Assembly (NCBI GenBank): GCA_963932465.1
Contig: OZ010800.1
Coordinates: 92,458,307 to 92,522,306, forward strand
Reading direction: 5' to 3'
DNA length: 64,000 nucleotides
Source: Maratus speciosus
Lineage: Eukaryota; Arthropoda; Arachnida; Araneae; Salticidae
Position 1 is the first letter of the stretch. Every line of letters starts with the position of its first letter. The translations under genes and the position numbers were made by a program. Positions 45,766 through 57,460 of this stretch are shown piece after piece. The notes beneath the pieces are model-generated. The model was not told the DNA's origin. It made no database searches and was given only the letters and a program-made list of their open reading frames with translations.

Positions 45766-47140
45766 ATATCAAATTGAGGTAATTGAAATGCATTGTAATT
45801 TGCTAAGTAAACTTATCAAATTGAATTTGTATCACGCATGCAAGCAATCTTTAAACAAAATTCAATCAGAGAAAGAGTAAATATAAAGACTAAATTGCAT
45901 TGAAACAAGGGCAAAAAAAAACTATGTCAAACGGGGGTGGTGGCAAAAAGTATTGCTTATCGACTCACATCTTTTTAAAAATAGGTTCTAAGCAGGTTCT
46001 ATATCTATATATTAAGAATGTCTAATTTTTATATATATGGAGATTGGTAATTGTTTCATTAAATGTGAACATCAACATGGAGTCTAATTTTTTGAATTCT
46101 ACGGAATATGTATATAATTTTCCTTTAAAAATATTCCTTAATAATTCTTATTAATACTTCTGGAAAGACATGCTAAGCCGTATTTAATTGTAATATTTTA
46201 TTCCCGTACACACTGTATTTTATAAATACAAGCTAAATGCATTTTATATATTTTATAAGAAAAGATTGATCTAGCAAATAGAAAAAAAATAAGGGAATTT
46301 AAAAAGAAAAGAAATGGTTGCATATGTACTGTTTATCATTCTTTGAAAAACATTTTGAATGCAAAAAGTAGTTATTAAACTGTTTAATAAATATTCAATC
46401 CTACATTATATAAATAAAATGTAAATATAAACTTAAAACATACTAAAGCAGTTTTATACATAAACTTTATATCGGTATAAACAACATTTTATTTAAATGC
46501 TTAAATACCATGTTTCCTTTTTTCACTTCTTAAATTAAAAACTATAATATGTACAAGGAAATAATCCCAGTGAAAATCTATTTTTCAATCTGAAACATTT
46601 TCTTATTATTTTAATCATTGAATATCATGTTTCACTCCAAAATATTAATAATTATAAATACTAATTCATTGATCGTCATTCTTTATAATCGGGAAACGGT
46701 AAAGTACACAAAAATTCCATTATAAATAAACTTTTTCAAATCACTGCAAATTTTACATCTACTACTATGAATGCAGCCATGAATCATATCTCCGTGTCAG
46801 CATTTTAAAACTAAGATAGTACTTCATGTTTTGTTTTTGCTTTCGAGCTGCCACAAATGAAAATACTTTACACCTCACTATTGAATAGGAATAATGAACT
46901 GTTTACACAGATTATCTTTATTTAAAGACAAAACGAATGAAGTCGTGATTAATTTTTACTAAGAACTGTTTATTATTTAATTGTTAAAACAATTATATTT
47001 CAAACCGTTACATAAAGAACGAATATAATACAATCGCTTGTGAAATTCGGGAAGCTAAATCAATCTTTTTAGATAATATATGAAAACTATTTAACACTTA
47101 TACACACTTATAAGTACAGGAATGAAACATTAAAATTAAA
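45763..47140. other. noncoding, no gene seen
   Basis: AT-rich. If the candidate promoter at 47145-47280 is real, this would be first-intron sequence. I could not identify a following exon. Confidence 0.4.
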
Positions 47141-47144
47141 TAAG

Positions 47145-47280
47145 ACTTACCTCCGTATTCCATGAGTAATCCTTTTAATATCCCTTTCGTTTAAACTTTA
47201 ACTGGCGGACGAAATACAATCGCTTCACTTATCTTATAATGGCGTCATAGACAAAGACGTGTTGTTCTGATTGGCTGATA
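47145..47280 (-). promoter_or_regulatory. candidate promoter, 5'UTR and first splice donor
   Basis: On the minus strand, in order: CCAAT in AGCCAATCAGA (47270-47274), TTATAAG (47239-47233) as a TATA-like box about 31 bp further on, about 70 bp of leader, then ATGGAATACGGAG|GTAAGT with ATG at 47163 and the exon edge at 47151. The donor is an exact consensus match. If real, it is the first exon of a gene running leftwards, with 13 coding bases (Met-Glu-Tyr-Gly and one base). No downstream exon was found, and the elements could coincide by chance or belong to a mobile element. Confidence 0.35.
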
Positions 47281-47741
47281 AGTAGCTCGAAAACTTGGTG
47301 AAACTTATTACCAAAATGTGGTTCAATTCAGTCTAATTTCCAATTACACAATGAAAAGGAGTTTTTGAAAATTAAGAAGTACCATATTTTGGTGATCCTC
47401 ATTAGTTCACTCCATATATTCGTTCATCGTTAAGCGGAAATTTTTAACTGTGTAGCTGCTACTTATTTATATAATTACGAACGCACCTAATTACAGTGAT
47501 TGCAGTCACCAACAATGATTTTCGAACATAAATACTAACTGATTTTGTTAAATATTGTTTTGATGCTAAATTTATTTCTTACTTTAAAAAAATCACGACA
47601 TATAGAGTCATTTTGTATTTTCGCATATCTACATTAATCTATATACAGGATATTACTAAAAGGGTCACCGAATTTCACAAAGTCTTTTTCATCTATACAA
47701 ATTAACGCCAGAAATTTAAAATTACGCATTGAAAATAAATA

Positions 47742-47960
47742 TCACTTTGGCGCCAGATGCAAGTGTTCCTTTGATACAGTCCCTTCATGATTGTGATGAA
47801 CAGGTGTACACAGTTTGGGTACAGTTTTAAGGACCCATTTTAAGGGCGATTCTATATTATCTTTTTTTAATTCATTTAACGCCTTGATTATATCGTCGAC
47901 GAAACAGACTTTTGTTTCAAGGATTTTTAACACGTTCACATAGTATGTGGTCGTTGTCAT
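47742..47960 (-). CDS. unrecognised 72-residue frame
   Basis: The frame MTTTTYYVNVLKILETKVCF... to ...HLHLAPK is less AT-biased than the flanks and has a balanced composition (FVDDIIKALNELKKDNIESP looks helical). No family is recognised. A terminus-like CAGGATATTACTAAAAGGGT at 47647 lies just outside, so the frame may be a relic within an unrecognised TIR element. Confidence 0.2.
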   Translation of the reverse strand: MTTTTYYVNVLKILETKVCFVDDIIKALNELKKDNIESPLKWVLKTVPKLCTPVHHNHEGTVSKEHLHLAPK

Positions 47961-48064
47961 GTGTTTAATGTTCTGCGAAGAGGGCTTACTTCATTGAAAT
48001 TGAAATTTTCAATACAACAATAACTGCAATAAATCAAAGTTTTATTCGTACAAATATCTGAAAA

Positions 48065-48845
48065 TGTAAGGATCTCTGGAATGTTACTTTTTACCTGGCG
48101 GTGCAATTTAGCAATATGTCACATTTAATTTTTTTCTCAGTCTCTATAAAACATAACTGCATAAAATTTTCAACGTAGACAGCATAATATCTTTTCTATT
48201 TAAAATATTTTTTTTTAATATTCTATATTGAAATTTTATTTTATTATTTTATGTTCAATTTTGATAAAACAAATTGAAATTGTTTTTTGACTTGCATGCA
48301 CTGCGCGCAACATTTTTCATAAACAAACAAAGCAATTTCCATGAAACTTGGTAAATATCTTCATTTTAAGGTAAAGAATAACTTATACTTCAAATTTAGA
48401 ATTATAATTGCATTGATTATTTAAAATTGGCAATTTTTCAATAAAAAATGATTTTTTTCAAAATTTTATAATTTAACTTTAAATTTCAATTAAAATAAAT
48501 AAATAAATTGCTTGAAAATGAAGTATACGTTCAAAATACATTAGTTTTACATCATTATCAATATTTTGGGGGCTCTTGAACCAATAGTTTTGCTACAGGC
48601 TTGCGCGCAGTGCATGAAAGTCAAAAAACAATTTAAAATTTTTTATCAAAATTAAACATAAAAAAATAAAATAAAATTTCAATTTAGAGTATAAAAAAAA
48701 AAATATTTGAAATAGAAGAGATATTAGGTTGTCTATATTAAAAATAATTATTCATTTATGTTTTATAGAGACTGAGAAAAAAAAAATTAAATGTGACATG
48801 TTGCTAAATTGCACCGCCAGATAAAAAGTAAGACTCCTGAGACCC
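48065..48845. mobile_element. foldback element, arms about 250 bp
   Basis: The left arm (48068-48310) and right arm (48598-48845) are inverse. Paired blocks include TACCTGGCGGTGCAATTTAGC / GCTAAATTGCACCGCCAGATA, TCAGTCTCTATAAAACATAA / TTATGTTTTATAGAGACTGA and TGCATGCACTGCGCGCAA / TTGCGCGCAGTGCATGA. The 280 bp spacer has no coding capacity. There is no clear target duplication; superfamily unknown. Confidence 0.85.
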
Positions 48846-49629
48846 CTTCATTTATCTTCTTGATAAATGACACGACTGGTGCGGGACATATTGAACATCT
48901 TTGAAAAAATAACCGAAAATTGCATATATCTAAATTTCTTTAAATTTTGCCGCATAGTTTTAAAGGCATAAGTAAATGGGCTTAAATCTATATATATATT
49001 TGTAGAAAATGGGAGAGAGAGAGAAAGAGACATGTTTACACCCTAAAATTAACTGCTTCAAAATACTGCATACAAATTTTAAGAAATGATAGAGCACGCA
49101 GAAACGAAAATTTTTATGTACTGAAAACCAGCATCGTAATCCATTTCCTTAGTCATCAGTATAATTGTCTGACTCCACGCTTAACCGACATTTGCGTTCG
49201 TCAGTTTAAAAGCATGAAAATATTTTACTGAAATTTTCTAAAGAACAATTTTTTTAAATGAAATGTTATGAAATTATTTGAAGCGCACTGTCAATCTGCA
49301 AGAGATGATACTGAGATCTACATTCCGCATTAGAGAGATCCTGGCTAAAAGAGAGATCCTGGCACATGCGGATGGTGTAAAGGATATTTCATTCACATAT
49401 TCTTTTAATAGATTTTCCCTTTTCCGCCCCCCCCCTTTTTAAAATAAGGTTATTTTACTAAATTCTTATATTTTAAATCTGTCTTAAATCAAAAATTAAA
49501 TTTATTTTCATTACTCATTTCCTTTAGAAATACAATATCGTTTCGCCCTATATTTCTCAAAACCACAGAATGCAGTAATAGATTAAGAGAGGCATGCTAT
49601 TTTTTTTATCTTGCATAGAAACATATTAC
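48846..49629. other. noncoding; small GA and C runs
   Basis: It contains a (GA)n patch at 49011-49030, a tandem AGAGAGATCCTGGC pair near 49335-49365 and a C-run near 49426-49434. No gene is seen. Confidence 0.45.
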
Positions 49630-50130
49630 CCTTTTACATTAGCGCGCTTAATTCATTCGATTAACAGGCGGGATATTTCTCATGCCTTTCTTTCTTTACT
49701 TTTTGACTGTGTCTCTACAGCTGCATCATATTTTTCCAACGTATAAATTATTGTCATAAATTTTGTCTGCAATATCTATTATTTCTTAATTGCATATGCT
49801 TTCAAACGGTTCGGCGCGCATAATTATGATGGTAGGGCAAACCCCCTGTAAAATGCGGCTTTGTGGTTTTTGGTATTCCATATTTTGCTGATTATCTGTT
49901 TCGCGTTAAAATTCATATTGACCTTTCGCCCTCCTTATTGACAATCCATTAACGCTAATTAACACGTGTCTCATTTCAACTTAATTCTCGCCAGATATCT
50001 ACTGGTTTGATATTTTTGTAAAGTACTGCTCGCCAATAACTCAACTCTCTTAGATTTGTTATGACGTCACTCAGCTCCTGATCTTGCATCTGTAAAGACT
50101 AAATGTAGATCGCCGTCTCCAAGGGCTCTA
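49630..50130. promoter_or_regulatory. motif-dense stretch, possible enhancer
   Basis: This stretch is more GC-balanced, lacks repeat signatures, and packs recognisable factor sites: TAATTAACACGTGT (homeodomain core plus E-box) near 49960, TGTGGTTTTT (Runt-like) near 49863, GCTAATTAAC near 49954, and a perfect CRE TGACGTCA near 50062. It also has GCGCGCTTAATTCATTCGATTA near 49642. No long frame crosses it. Such a texture suits a conserved non-coding element, but conservation cannot be seen from one sequence. Confidence 0.3.
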
Positions 50131-51130
50131 CTACGAAACCATCGGAATGTCCTCTTTCTCAGAAAATTTTCCATATTTTCCGATGTGACGTTGGATTCCG
50201 ATGACTGTGGGATAAATGCTACTACGATGCCATCGAGAACGCTTTCCCTCGTATAACTGTTATCGGAACACCGTGAAAATCTTCCAACCGCACAGAAGGC
50301 AGTGAGAATGAAACAGATATCGGAAGTGAGTCTTTAGAAAGATATTTTAAAGCGAAATATATTGCTTTCGCTTTTTATTTAAAATGCTATCGACACACGC
50401 CTAATTAACATGTTTGGATAATCTTTTTTTTAAGACGATTGTAAAATGTTCAGATTTGCAGCTACCAAAAGCTCAAAATGATGTGAGCGGTAGTTTTTTA
50501 GGAAATGAAAAATAAAAATAAGTTTTCCATTTTTAACCACGTTTTTTTTTTTTTAAATAAATAAAATATTAACACCTTACCCAAGAAATATTTAATAACT
50601 ATCATAAGAAATGCATAATTCTAGACTTTTAAAATTTATTGAAATACAATTCTTATAAATCCTTGTTAAATAAATATAAGTATAAATACCCGAAACATTC
50701 AGGGAATTCTGTTTAAATATAACTGGAGAAATATTATAAGCTTTGAAACTAATTTTGAACACTAATATAATAAACGACCTTTGAAAATGCTGCAAAGTTC
50801 AGTATAAGTATCAAATTCCCATTAGCTTGAAGTTTACTCTAACAACATACTTTAAAATCATCAAATCATCATACGCATGTGCAACAAGAGGTGAGGAAAT
50901 CAGACCATGCAATTACTAATGATGAAATAGCAGAATTTCAGCGAGAATGAAATTTTTTGCTTGTCTGTGAATGGTCAACTAGAATCCGATTTCGCTGAAG
51001 GTTTAATTTATCAGCTTCAAATCCGACACGCTTTGCCGATGATATCATGGTAGCACATACAGCGAGTGTCGGATTTGTTTTGTCGGAAACATGAAACTCC
51101 GATATCGAGATTTTTACGACTCTGATACGA
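50131..51130. other. possible old palindromic element
   Basis: Left blocks ACCATCGGAATGTCC, GACGTTGGATTCCGATGA and TACTACGATGCCATCGAG resemble, in inverse, right blocks near 50985-51110 (CCGATGATATCATGGTAG, GTGTCGGATTTG, GAAACTCCGATATCGAG). The match is loose and indels are many. A short ATGAAACAGATATCGGAA|GTGAGT (50309-50332) looks like an exon end but is not supported otherwise. Confidence 0.25.
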
Positions 51131-53335
51131 TAGGATCTGTTCGTGGTAGGGCTGCAGCACCGGTTATTTTTCGGCGGGAAATCTCGATTTGTACGGACCT
51201 GGAAAATACAAAAAAAAAAAAAAAACTCCTGTTTACATCTGGGATCCTGTTTACTGGATTAAGTGTCTTTCAACTCAAAACTGGCCACATAGCTTTTCGC
51301 TTACTAAAAAGTGAATATTATGCTACTCCAAGAATCACCGACGCAAATAAAATCATCCTAACCTGTTTCAGACATATCCAGTATAAGACTAGAAAATATT
51401 TATAGGTGGTGACAGTTCACAGCAATTTTTATGAAAAACATCGCATTTCAAAGAAAGTAAATGTTATAATATTCTTATTATTTTTTAAATTCCTAACAAA
51501 TATCCAGTTTATTCTTTGGCTGAGACAATCTGATAAATGGATTGCGACTCTGGATTCCCATAAAAAGTATATTTTACACAGCTATCAACAATACCTAAAA
51601 TTTGTACACGTCTTTCTTTTATAACAAATATATATCATTCAGAACTTATAGAGTTCATCTCATCCAATAATATATAAGAATAAAATCATTACAAAAACAT
51701 AAAATATAAATATTGGGTGATGGAGAATTTTCGGATGCATATTGAAGCTAACCCTTCAAACTTAGAATAAAGCATAGACTGCTGTTAAAGTTGCAGCAAG
51801 AAACTTGAACATGTTATTTTGAAATTGATAATATACGATTTTTATCATACAATATTTTAAATTTTTCACGGTAAAAACTCTTTTACTTTATTATTTTTTT
51901 TAATTATAAGCAAGTAATTGTTGTTTATGTTAATTAGTAATTAATTGTTTCTGTTAATTAGTATATATGTATTAGTATATAATATTTTCTAGATTTCCAA
52001 ATTCATTACTTTAAGAAATTTATTCATTTCGCTTAATAAACTTTAAAATTATTACTCAGACATTCCAGCGAAATTCAACAATTTGGAACGCTAAAACCAT
52101 AATTCTTCAAAACTATAGGATATTGGAAAGGTATATTTTGGAATTTCTTTCATCCAAATGTAGAAGCCTGAGTCAATGGTGTTGTTATTAAAGAAGTGTC
52201 AATGAATTAAAAATCTCCACAAGGAAAATTGATATTTCTAATGAGTTACCAAAGAAAAGATATATTTTAAAAATAACGTAAATTAAGTATTGATTATGAG
52301 ACTGCATGTACTTGTACGTTACTTTGTTTATTTGTATTAATAGCATAAATTGTTTCTTCTGTACTTTTTGGAGAATTTTTTAGAAACATTTATTCCTTAT
52401 TTTAATTACCGAAATCATTCATAGAGTATAGGATAAAAAAATTTTGACTTATAAATAATAATAAAACAATTACACGATATAACTTTCTATTTAATTTAAT
52501 AATATTATATGATAAATTAAATTTTGTGACTGGGTTTTAAGATTCTTCTGACTTTTTTTCATATCTACATTAATAAAAATTCTCTTCTTCAGTATTTTCT
52601 ATAATTTCAATTATATTGATAAAGATAATGCAATTTCATTGATAACATAAATTTATTTAACTAAATGTGTTTGCTTAGCTAAAAAATAACTAAAATAAAA
52701 TAAAAGTTTGTGTTAAGTACATGTATAAATAAAAGTAACGACATGAAACATCTACCTTTGTTTTTGTTTTTTGTTTAATTAGATATTGATACATCTACTT
52801 ACAAAACTTTTATCATGAAAAACATCCTTTCCTGAGATAGAATACTTTAAACTCACCTTTATTTTCTTCATTTTCATTCATAGTTTTTTTGTGATTATTT
52901 AAAGAAAAAAAAATAAGAAATCTTTTAACAGAAGTTGTAAAATTAATCCTCAGAATTCTAACACATTTTATAAAGCTGAAGCAATATGTACACGTTTATA
53001 CGAAACCAATGGAAATGTTTATATGTATCATCCCTGAAAGACTAATAAAAGAAAAAAAAAACCGCTTTTCTCTTGGCTATTTTAAACCAAAACTTTATCC
53101 CTATGAATTGAAACACTGCAAAGCAAAAGAAGAAAACTACACCAAAAATAAAATTCTACCTAGTAAAAACTCTTTACAGCTGTTCTTTTGAGAATAGTTT
53201 GAAATGGATGTTTTATTTTATACCCTACAGGGAAATCTTTATGTATATATATATTTTCCAATCCCAATTTTAAAATCCCTGATAAAATGAAAAACAAATT
53301 AATGTACTATAACTTTCCTAATGTTGAAAAATGCA
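51131..53335. other. noncoding; right part shared with 40645-40840
   Basis: No gene is called. The 104-residue frame at 51091-51405 includes a Lys run and no motif. The stretch 52970-53190 resembles 40645-40840 (TATATGTATCATCCCTGAAA marker), marking a dispersed repeat. Confidence 0.35.
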
Positions 53336-53617
53336 TTAGGTTGGCAAATAAGTTCCCGTCGTTTTTTTAAATAATTTTTTTCTACTGGAATCTATATTTC
53401 GATTTTTGATAGAGTTAATTTATGTTAAATTTCATATCATTAAAATGTAATGTCACCTATGGAATGCCAACTGGATTGGCAACTAAGTTCAAGCCGTTTT
53501 TTTTTTAATTTTATTTTTCAAAAAAAAAAAAATAATAATAAGTAATTAATCACTAATGTACCCTCTTTTGTTGTTTACAACTTCTTTCCAACATTCAACA
53601 AGATTTTCAATACCTCG

Positions 53618-54424
53618 TTAGTAGATTTCAACAGGTTCCGACTCGAAAAATGCATCCAACCAAGCTCTCAATTCTGCATCAGTATTGAAAGAAACTCCGC
53701 GCATCGCATTTGAAGGAGACAGAAAGAGGTGAAAATCCGTTGGTGCCAAATCGGGAGAATACGGTGGATGTGGCAGCACTTCCCATCCATACGTTTGAAT
53801 GGTTGCATTTGTCATATTGGCGATATGAGCGCGGGTGTTGCCGTGCAGGAAAATAATTTCATGCTGCTGATGACGTCTTTTCTATTGAATATCCCGTGTT
53901 GAGTCGCTTGTTTCCCGAGGCTAAGCCATTCTTTGCGTTGCTTCTTATTAATCTACAGGCACCTTTTGTCGTCGCCACTAACGATTTGGTAAAGAAATAG
54001 TTGCTTGTGTCCATAAGTTGAGTATTGACGAACAAGCAAACCAGTGGAAATTGCGGCTCCTTAATTTTTGTCGCTGTCACCTAAAGTATGCTCCACAATT
54101 CTGAACCTTTCCCATCGAGTGAAGATGCTTCTATATGGCAGTGTGGGAGAATTCTATTTTCTGTACCAGTTTCCTTTGTTGTTTGACCCGAATTTTCATG
54201 TGAAAGTTGGTTTAATCATCGAACACAACTGGACGGTCAAAATGATCTTTGAGATCAAAATTTCCATTTTTGAACTTGGCATCCCAATCACGAGCGATTC
54301 TTTCAACACCCTTTTCATACACAGAACAAAAGTCGCGAGCAGCTTTTGCAGCCGTACAACCTTGATTAAGAGCAAAAAGAAGGAGTTGTCGAAAATGGTC
54401 CTTTATCTCAACTTGACATATCAT
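53618..54424 (-). pseudogene. mariner transposase, deleted and frameshifted
   Basis: The minus frame begins with HFRQLLLFALNQGCTAAKAA and FCSVYEKGVERIARDW, then FKNGNFDLKDHFDRPV: the paired HTH domain and GRP-like linker of mellifera/capitata-type mariners. Middle scraps (SGDDKRC, KEWLSLGKQATQHG) carry the first catalytic box, where WVLYDN-type sequence is broken. FLHGNTRAHIANMTN follows, where the usual second Asp of HDNxRPH is Gly. HPPYSPDLAPTDFHLF supplies the last Asp at 34-residue spacing. About 270 codons remain of the usual 345, so part of the centre is deleted. It is inactive. Confidence 0.88.
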
Positions 54425-54480
54425 TTTAATGATTTGATATGTAATATAAATTTACTCGATCAAAAAAATATATATATATA

Positions 54481-55040
54481 CAGGGTGTTCAGTTAAAGGG
54501 GTCCAATATTAATAGGGGTAATAGAGGAGATCACACGGAGCATAAATCAGTATATAATGCCTGGCCGGATCTCAATAATTTTCAAGTTACAGCAAATAGA
54601 ATGAAAAATCGGAAATTTGTAAAAAAAACCCTCATTGCTAAACTATCGATAATGCTACATAAAAACGAAGCACATATTTAGAAAGAGCAGAAAAAATCCT
54701 ACGAAATGACATAAGTTGTTTTAGAATATTGAGAATTAATGGCGAGTTACAAGATCTGAAACAGTGAAAAAATACAAAATCAAATATTTAGCAAAATAGT
54801 TAATCGTTAATTCCAAAAATGCAACTCTACCTACATCAAGGAAAATGTTATAAATTTGGTCCATTCCAAAAGCTTTCGAAGAAGCTGACAATAAACCATA
54901 TCAGTTTAATTGTATGGGAGAAATCAAGCAGTTCCCTAGTTACAACTCTGTACTGTTGCACGCTCGGAAAGGGCGAAACTCCGCCCATGACGATTGTAAA
55001 CACCCCGTTTTAATATCTTTCAATTATACATTTCTGATCA
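54481..55040 (+). repeat. long left TIR of DD41D element
   Basis: It aligns inversely with 56903-57460. Matching blocks include GGGGTCCAATATTAATAGGG, AACCATATCAGTTTAATTG and AACTCCGCCCATGACGATTG against its inverse near 56948. Three short frames inside (54819-55129) translate the repeat and are not genes. Confidence 0.88.
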
Positions 55041-55299
55041 ACCTCTATCAATACACTTTCATTATTCAGTCTGGTCAAGTGAATGACATATTGTGCAGCT
55101 CTCGCCTTGTCTTAAAGCAAACTCCGTGACTGCTGCGTTTCCTCCATGAACTTTCAGGATGATGAAGAAGAAGTACTTTTTATGCAAATTTTCTATGTGT
55201 ATAGGAAGAAAAGTGTAATAAAACAGCAGTCATCAGTGGGCGTTATGTTAAAGGGAGGCTGTTGTAAGTGTGGTTGTAGTAAGTTGATGTATAATAATT

Positions 55300-56376
55300 A
55301 TGCCGGAATACTCTAACGAAGAATATGCGGACATGCATCTGATGTACGGGCAAGCTCATGGAAATGCATGTCTAGCACAGCGCATGTACCGTGAGCAATT
55401 TCCAAGGAGACGTTGCCCAAGTTCGAAACTCTTCATAAAAATCGATAGACGATTACGGGAGACTGGATCGTTTAATACAGCAAGCATTGATGCAAGGAAA
55501 CCTCGACATGTACGAACACCTGCAATGGAAGAAGATGTACTGAATATTTTTAAAGATAACCCCTCCACGAGTACACGAGCTGCTGCGTCTGAAGTCGGTG
55601 TTTCTCACCAAAGTGTGTGGCGCGTTCTGCGTGCAGAAAACATGCACCCCTTTCATGTGCAGCGGGTACAACTGTTATCAGTAACAGATTGTGCTCAGCG
55701 GACAGAATTCGTACGCTGGTTGCTTAATGTAACAGAAAATAATCCACAATTTCTGGAAAATATTTTATTTACTGATGAAGCAACATTTACGAGAGAGGGC
55801 GTGGTAAACACGCACAATATGCACATATGGTCATATACAAATCCGCACACTGTTTTCCCGTCGAACGCACAACAAAAGTTCAGTGTGAACATATGGGCAG
55901 TTGTCCTCGGCGATTATCTCATAGGACCATATTTACTCCCAGATGTACTCAATGGCAGTACGTACTTGGTTTTCCTACGGGATATCTTACCGCAGTTACT
56001 GCAAAATGTGCCAGAAACATTGCGCCACAATATGTGGTTTATGCACGATGGCGCACCGGCACATTTTTTCATAGGTGTTCGCAATCACCTCAATTCAACA
56101 TATCCTGGGAAATGGATTGGACGCAGTGGATCTGTTGCTTGGCCTGCACGCTCTCCAGACCTCAATCCGTTAGACTTTTTTGTTTGGGGACACCTTAAAT
56201 CGCTGGTGTATGAAACGCCTGTGGATACACCGGAGGATTTACTAGCGCGAATCGTTGTCGCTGCAGGAGACATTCCCAACTCCGTCGGAGTTTTTCGGCG
56301 TGTTCGCCAATCTTTACAACGTCGCTGTCGGCTGTGCGATTCTGTTAATGGGCGCAACCCCGAACACCTATTATAA
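55300..56376 (+). CDS. Tc1/mariner-superfamily transposase (DD41D)
   Basis: The gene encodes 358 residues, the usual length for the superfamily, with no internal stop. Residues 1-60 form an N-terminal helix-turn-helix of the DUF4817 type (YSNEEYADMHLMYGQAHGNA, then FPRRRCPSSKLFIKIDRRLR and ETGSF). A basic linker KPRHVRTP spans residues 68-74. Residues 75-120 form a second HTH (STRAAASEVGVSHQSVWRVL). The DDE/D catalytic core has Asp159 in LFTDEATF, Asp250 in WFMHDGAPAHF and Asp292 in SPDLNPLDFFVWG; 90 and 41 residues separate them, so the triad is DD41D, a spacing known from rosa-type elements. The ATG at 55300 is the first in frame, and an AATAAA lies at 56613-56618. The enzyme would cut and paste its own element at TA sites in the nucleus. 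Whether it is active is not known. Confidence 0.95.
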   Translation: MPEYSNEEYADMHLMYGQAHGNACLAQRMYREQFPRRRCPSSKLFIKIDRRLRETGSFNTASIDARKPRHVRTPAMEEDVLNIFKDNPSTSTRAAASEVGVSHQSVWRVLRAENMHPFHVQRVQLLSVTDCAQRTEFVRWLLNVTENNPQFLENILFTDEATFTREGVVNTHNMHIWSYTNPHTVFPSNAQQKFSVNIWAVVLGDYLIGPYLLPDVLNGSTYLVFLRDILPQLLQNVPETLRHNMWFMHDGAPAHFFIGVRNHLNSTYPGKWIGRSGSVAWPARSPDLNPLDFFVWGHLKSLVYETPVDTPEDLLARIVVAAGDIPNSVGVFRRVRQSLQRRCRLCDSVNGRNPEHLL

Positions 56377-56902
56377 TAATGTCCGTTCGTCTGCCTTTCG
56401 ACATTGAACTGTGCAGCGCAGGCCAGAAGACTATGCTTCACATATGTCATAAAGTACGTGGAATGTAATTCTTTATTTGTCATTTTTCTTTTATTTTCAA
56501 CACTTTTTGGCACAGTATTTTGTAAGTCACAGACTGTGGTGTACTCAAATTGTAAATTACAAAGTTTGTATGAATTAATTTAAAATTTAGTGTCTTTTTT
56601 AAATTTATAATTAATAAAATTATTATGCTATTTGTTATTATTATTTCCTATCATAAATTATGATGCACATATACATACAATAATTGTCCATGTAAAACAT
56701 GTACTGAAACTTCTTGCATAGTTACAAATCGCAATATTTTTAATTATTTCCGAATTATCACCACCAGTTTAATTTTAAAGAATTTAACTTAAGCTTTATA
56801 TCAATAAAAGACCACTTTAAAATGTAGACTATTAATGTAAAGTTATTTTGGTTCATTCAACTCTTGAATAATTAAAAATGTTGCATCTCAGAAGAAGCAT
56901 GA

Positions 56903-57460
56903 TCGAAAATGTATAGTTGAGAGTAATTGAAAAGGCGGTGTTTCCAATCGTGATGGGCGGAGTTTAACCTTTGCTAGTGTCAAAGAAAGCGGAGTTGTAA
57001 CTAAGAAACTGATTAATTTCTCTCACACAATTAAACCGATATGGTTCATTGTAAGCTTTTTCGAAAGTTTTCGGAATGGACCAAATTTTACTACATTTTC
57101 CTTGTTGTAGCTAGAGTTGTCTTTTTGGAATTAACGATTAACTATTTTGATGTATATTGGATTTCGTACTTTTTTCACTGTTTCAGGGCTTGTAACTCGT
57201 CAATAAATATTGCTATTTTAATACAGTTGATGTCATTTTGTAGGTTTTTTTCTGCTCTTTCTAAATATGTGCTATGTTTTTATGTAGCATTATCGATAGT
57301 TTAGCAATGAGGGTTCTTTTACAATTTTCCGAATTTTCATTCTATTTGCTGTAACTTGAAAACTATTGAGATCCGACCAGGCTTTATATACTGATTTATG
57401 CTCCATGTGATCTCCTCTATTAACCCTATTAATATTGGACCCCTTTAACGGAACACCCTG
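56903..57460 (-). repeat. long right TIR of DD41D element
   Basis: Inverse partner of 54481-55040. The frame at 57041-57304 is translation of the repeat. Confidence 0.88.

Larger units (their letters stand above)
54481..57460 (+). mobile_element. intact-looking DD41D Tc1/mariner element, 2.98 kb
   Basis: It begins CAGGGTGTTCAGTTAAAGGG and ends with the inverse CCCTTTAACGGAACACCCTG, flanked by TATATA tracts (TA target). Inverted repeats of about 560 bp (54481-55040 and 56903-57460) bracket one complete transposase gene at 55300-56376. The arms differ at some positions but remain alignable throughout. The element sits in the 5' leader of the older mariner. Related termini occur at 16799 and 8379. 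Confidence 0.93.

Noticed and set aside
51091..51405. 104-residue frame
   Set aside because: Starts in a possible palindromic repeat, crosses a poly-A (Lys) run, and shows no domain or conserved motif.
55356..56513. Five other frames overlapping the DD41D transposase
   Set aside because: Shadows in other frames and on the opposite strand of the clear transposase gene.
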